A DNA stretch of 10,172 bases from Podochytrium sp. JEL0797 (Eukaryota > Chytridiomycota > Chytridiomycetes > Chytridiales > Chytriomycetaceae): contig JADGJG010000987.1 of NCBI GenBank assembly GCA_027596195.1, forward strand, positions 1-10,172, given 5' to 3'. A program made the position numbers and the translations under genes. This document shows, piece after piece, positions 7,058 through 10,172 of the stretch; position 1 is the stretch's first letter; every line of letters begins with the position of its first letter. The notes under the pieces were generated by a model, which was not told the DNA's origin, searched no databases, and worked only from the letters and a program-made list of their open reading frames with translations.

Positions 7058-8209
7058 ATGTCACTCGCACGCATCTTTCGAGCCTTCATGCAACCCTTGT
7101 ACTCCCTTTGCGCCTTCTTGTTTGTATGGCCATTGTCGCTTTACACCGCGTTCATGCGGTGGCCCGGGGACATGATTTCGGACTTCAAACCTCCGTCTCA
7201 ATGGCTCATGCGTTTGTTGTTTGGGCCCTTCTTTTGGTTTTTTCCGTTACAATGTATGTGTGTGGTGTGTGTGTGTGTTCTTGGGGATCCAAACTGAGTT
7301 TTTGTTTATTCCACGTGGCGTATTGACAGGTCAAGGTCTTGACAACCTTGTGAAACTGTTGAGAGAGAATCCAGACGAAAAGATTATCCTTGTTGGGAAT
7401 CACTTGATTTGGGGTGAGTTTGTGTGTGTGTCGTTTTGCTTGGGGGTGGGTGTCGGTTGTTTGCCTGTGAGGGTGGAGGGGTGTCTTTCGTGTTTTGACA
7501 GCTCGCACCAACAAAAAACAAACAAATAGGAATCGACCTCTTGTTCACCGTCCCCTACGTGTACATCCACACGGGAATTTATCTCCGCGGAATCGCCGAC
7601 GTGTTCCATTTCACGATCCCATTCCACAAACACGTGTTGCAATTCTTTGGGGCCGTCAAGGGAACGCGTGAAAACTGTACGCAGCTCATGCGGATGGGGC
7701 AGCCGATTATCTTGCTCCCGGGTGGAGCGGAGGAAGTTCTCAAGGATTCACGCGTCCCAAAGTATACTTTGATTTGGAAAGACCGTACGGGATTCGCTGT
7801 TCTGTCTGCGCAGCATGAATACCAAATCGTGCCGTATGGGATTGTTGGGTTCGAAGATATGGTGTACCCCGCCTTTTCCATCTCAAGCGCGCCCTTCTTT
7901 TGGTTGATTGGAGACCACCGCGCGCAAAGCAAGCCCGTGAACGGGTCTGCGCATCCGTCGTCGATCCCACCGCCCGTTCATGATTTGAGGATTCAGTTTG
8001 TGTGGCCGTGGATGAGTTTGCAAAAGTCGTATTTGGTGGTTGGGGAGGCTGTGGATGCGGGAGAGTTTGATTGGGGAGACAAGGAGGCTGTGTATCAGTT
8101 GCGCAATCGTGTGCGAGGGGATGTGGAGACGTGTGTGAGGGTTGCGAGGCAGACGCAGTTTGTGGATCCCGAGAGATATTGCGGGATTTGGAAGCGTGTG
8201 TTTGGGTGA
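7058..8209 (+). CDS. TMEM68-like membrane acyltransferase (LPLAT superfamily), 3 exons
   Basis: Exons 7058-7253, 7330-7413 and 7530-8209 join to 319 aa; introns are 76 and 116 nt. The N-terminus holds a hydrophobic helix (about residues 10-33) and a second hydrophobic stretch (47-64, RLLFGPFFWFF). The acyltransferase core has NHLIWGID, with His90 and Asp96 in the HX5D spacing I know from TMEM68 rather than the usual HX4D; intron 2 falls inside this motif. It is followed by FHFTIPFHKHVLQFFGAVKG, TREN (Arg140, motif II) and ILLPGGAEEVL (157-162, motif III), then a WKDRTGFAVLSAQHE region and an IVPYGIVG strand. Human TMEM68 is an ER acyltransferase reported to make triacylglycerol independently of DGAT1/2; the same role here is inference. 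An in-frame ATG at 6980 would add 26 residues, but that stretch is AT-rich and unlike the coding exons, so 7058 is preferred. Confidence 0.85.
7254..7283 (+). repeat. GT-rich microsatellite in intron 1 of the TMEM68-like gene
   Basis: An imperfect (GT)n run begins at the 5' splice site of the 76-nt intron (GTATGTGTGTGGTGTGTG...). Because it starts at the donor, length changes could offer alternative GT donors. Confidence 0.6.
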
Positions 8210-8269
8210 AGGGCGGATGCTGTTTGTTGAGGATGAGAGATCTTGCGGGATTTGGATGGGTGAAGGGCG
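8171..8269 (+). repeat. Partial direct duplication at the 3' end of the TMEM68-like gene
   Basis: Bases 8171-8215 (GAGAGATATTGCGGGATTTG ... GGGTGAAGGGCG) are repeated with one substitution and a 10-base deletion at 8235-8269 (GAGAGATCTTGCGGGATTTG ... GGGTGAAGGGCG). The first copy encodes the last residues and the stop; the second lies in the 3' flank. Confidence 0.75.
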
Positions 8270-8327
8270 CCCTCGTTTTCCTTTTTTTTCACGATCTGTG
8301 TGAGTCACAAAAAAACCCCGAGTTCCC

Positions 8328-8378
8328 GAAACCCTCAACAGAAAGGGAAACCCTCACGTTGACCGCGAGAAACCCTCA
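8328..8378 (+). promoter_or_regulatory. Three copies of GAAACCCTCA (telobox-like) upstream of the Myb gene
   Basis: Exact copies of the 10-mer lie at 8328-8337, 8347-8356 and 8369-8378, with starts 19 and 22 bp apart. They sit 31-190 bp upstream of the two possible start codons (8409, 8519). The AAACCCT core is shared with telobox/TTAGGG-type sites that Myb telobox proteins such as Tbf1 bind, and the gene downstream encodes such a protein. The repeat is seen directly; binding and autoregulation are inference. Confidence 0.55.
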
Positions 8379-8518
8379 CTTCGATCGACGATCACTTTCA
8401 CACTTGGCATGGACCCACACTCGTCTTCGTCTTCATCTTCGCTGCAGGCAAGCAGCGCATTCATTCACTGGGTTGTAGTAGTGACTGACACCAAGGGCAT
8501 TAACAGGGCAGCACCAAC

Positions 8519-9197
8519 ATGGCAGCGCTTCTCTCTGTGGCCAAGGCGGCCGTGGCGAAGCGCAAGGACTCGGTGTCGTCTGGCGCACCGGCCGTGCACA
8601 AGCGCGCACGGGCGCTGTCGCAGCTCGAGTTTGGTGAGTGATCGTTAACTAGAGAACGAAAGGATTCCGATCGTATAGTTGCTAGGAATTCCCACTAACC
8701 AATTCCCCTAGACCCCTCTTTGGTCGCAACCAGCACCTCGCCCTCGTCGCCCCTTCTGCACCACCACCACCAGAGCGTGTTTGCCGCCGCACTGCTGCAG
8801 CAGCACGACGCGTCGCTGTGGCAGAACCAGCAGAACTCAAACAACTCCAATTCAAACAACAATACCCAGACCTTTGTGCAGCAGCAGCCACGTTCGCGCC
8901 AGGTCTCCTTCTCATACTCACAGAACAGCCCAATCAACCAGCAACAAACCACCACCAACAACACCTCAAACAACGACCCGTATTCCCCGCTGATCCATTC
9001 GCCCTTCTTCCCGCAAACCATGTCTGTTGCCCACCAAAACTACCCGCAGATCCAGCAGTCCCACCAGTCCATCAGTGTCGGGAGACTCCTCGAATCGCCG
9101 CTCGAAAAGCACCAGGATTCTCCCACCATGGACCACTCGACCATCCACATCCTGCCGCTGCCGTACCAGCAGCAGCATCAGCAGAACTCACAGCTGC

Positions 9198-9255
<58 letters not shown>

Positions 9256-9259
9256 GCAA

Positions 9260-9290
<31 letters not shown>

Positions 9291-10172
9291 AGCAGCAGCA
9301 ACAGCAAAACTTGCGCCACATTCCACATGGAATCGACCCCAACAACCTGTCAAACCTCAACCCCTACCAACTCCAACAACCCCAACATCACCACCACCAC
9401 CAAAACCCCATGTTAAGCGCGCAGCTGCAACACATTTACAACCAACACGCATCCACACCCTCCACTGGCACCAATTCACCCGGAATCATGTCCATGAACT
9501 CGCTCGGGACTTCATACCAACAACAACTCCAACAACATCAACATCAACATCATCAACAACAACATGTCGATCATCACTTTCCGCTCCAATTCCACCCGGA
9601 ACCAACAAGTCCCACGTCTTCCTCCTCCGCGACCACCTCCGCCATCCTCCGCCCCGACCAACAACAACAACAACAACAACAACAACACCTTATTCCCTTA
9701 TCCCACCAAGTCCGACCCTCCTCTTCCCTCCCTTCCACAGACCTCACCCCCGCCACCATCACCCCCACCCCCACCACCACCACCACCACCACCGCACCCC
9801 CACCAACAACCACCGCCACCACCAAACCCAAACCCAAACGCACCACCACATCTGCCCCCAAAAGAAAACCCGCCACCACAACCCCCCTCGACACCACCAA
9901 ACCTGCCCGTCAACGCATCAAATGGACCGACGACGAAGTCGCCGCCCTCGGATCTGGCATGCTCCAATACGGGACCAACTGGGCGGGACTCCTCCAATCT
10001 CCGGACTTTGGACCGCGGCTTGTGAGGAGGAGTCAGATGCAGTGTAAAGATAAGGCGGCGGTGGAGAAGGAGAAGAGGGTTAAGATGGCGGTGAGACAGG
10101 GGCGCGTGCCGAGTGTGGAGGAGCTGGGGGTTTGGAGGTATGCTTGTGATCGGAAGAGGACTTTTACGAAGG
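8519..10172 (+). CDS. Gln-rich protein with Tbf1-type telobox Myb domain, 3'-truncated by the window
   Basis: Exons 8519-8633 and 8712 to the edge (78-nt GT..AG intron) give at least 525 residues without a stop. Order: KRK (14-16) and KRAR (28-31), resembling a bipartite nuclear signal; Gln/Asn/Ser-rich region; 37 consecutive Gln (201-237); His/Gln-rich region; 9 Gln (355-363); Thr/Pro/Lys-rich linker; Myb domain (about 440-495), IKWTDDEVAALGSGMLQYGT, NWAGLLQSPDFGP, RRSQMQCKDKAA. The last block parallels the N-R-T-Q-V-Q-L-K-D-K-A-R-N telobox of yeast Tbf1, which binds TTAGGG-like sites at subtelomeres and promoters. The position corresponding to the telobox Trp or Arg-Asn is Ala-Ala-Val here. 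An alternative start at 8409, spliced through a GC..AG intron (8448-8506), adds MDPHSSSSSSSLQGSTN in frame. The Gln-rich half suggests a transcription regulator. Confidence 0.8.
9197..9307 (+). repeat. (CAA/CAG)37 trinucleotide tract encoding polyglutamine
   Basis: There are 37 consecutive Gln codons. The left part is uninterrupted CAA and the right part mixes CAA and CAG. The same tract reads as poly-Asn/Ser and poly-Thr/Ala in the other plus frames and explains the long open frames there. The CAA-only half is the likelier site of length variation. Confidence 0.95.
9659..9685 (+). repeat. (CAA)9 tract encoding a second Gln run
   Basis: Nine uninterrupted CAA codons lie in the frame of the Myb-domain protein, between RPD and HLIPL. 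Confidence 0.9.
9766..9791 (+). repeat. (ACC)n microsatellite encoding Thr-rich linker
   Basis: An ACC-rich run encodes consecutive threonines within the Thr/Pro/Lys-rich linker that precedes the Myb domain. Confidence 0.7.

Noticed and set aside
9072..9360. Minus-strand frames with poly-Cys and poly-Val runs
   Set aside because: They are only the reverse reading of the CAA/CAG tract; composition alone produces them.
8818..10047. Plus-strand frame of 409 codons rich in Thr and His, and a poly-Asn frame at 9027-9416
   Set aside because: They overlap the Myb-protein exon in the wrong frames. Only the third frame links to the spliced first exon and contains a Myb domain.

Overview
The window looks like compact, intron-rich nuclear DNA of a fungus. 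A split gene for a Cdc3-type septin with its C-terminal coiled coil, a Tbf1-like Myb protein and a mitochondrial ribosomal protein gene with spliceosomal introns all point that way. The TMEM68-like acyltransferase, the NECAP endocytic adaptor and the plant-like C-terminus of a P-type ATPase suggest an early-diverging, perhaps zoosporic (chytrid-like) lineage rather than a yeast; this is inference. Introns are mostly 51-132 nt with GT..AG ends, and polyadenylation signals (AATAAA) often lie within a few bases of the stop codon.

Layout. (1) 1-297 (+): 3' end of a P-type, probably plasma-membrane H+, ATPase. (2) 715-1823 (+): NECAP-like clathrin-adaptor accessory protein, six exons, 271 aa. (3) 1928-3595 (-): Cdc3/SEPT7-type septin, six resolved exons, convergent with NECAP; its first coding exon is unresolved. 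(4) 4463-5461 (-): single-exon, disordered 332-aa protein with an N-myristoylation signal, family not recognised. (5) 5512-6749 (+): mitochondrial small-subunit ribosomal protein uS9m, three exons, starting only 50 bp from the start codon of gene 4. (6) 7058-8209 (+): TMEM68-like membrane acyltransferase, three exons. (7) 8519 (or 8409) to the right edge (+): Gln-rich protein with a Tbf1-type telobox Myb domain, cut by the window end.

The neighbours do not form a pathway; this is an ordinary fungal gene neighbourhood (membrane transport, endocytosis, cytoskeleton, mitochondrial translation, lipid synthesis, telomere or promoter binding). The most interesting points are three GAAACCCTCA copies just upstream of the Tbf1-like gene (possible autoregulation), the TMEM68-like enzyme, and three exon-like patches without a visible parent gene in the intergenic gaps at 326-616 (-), 3959-4126 (+) and 6843-6953 (-). 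No mobile element, CRISPR array, rRNA or tRNA was found.
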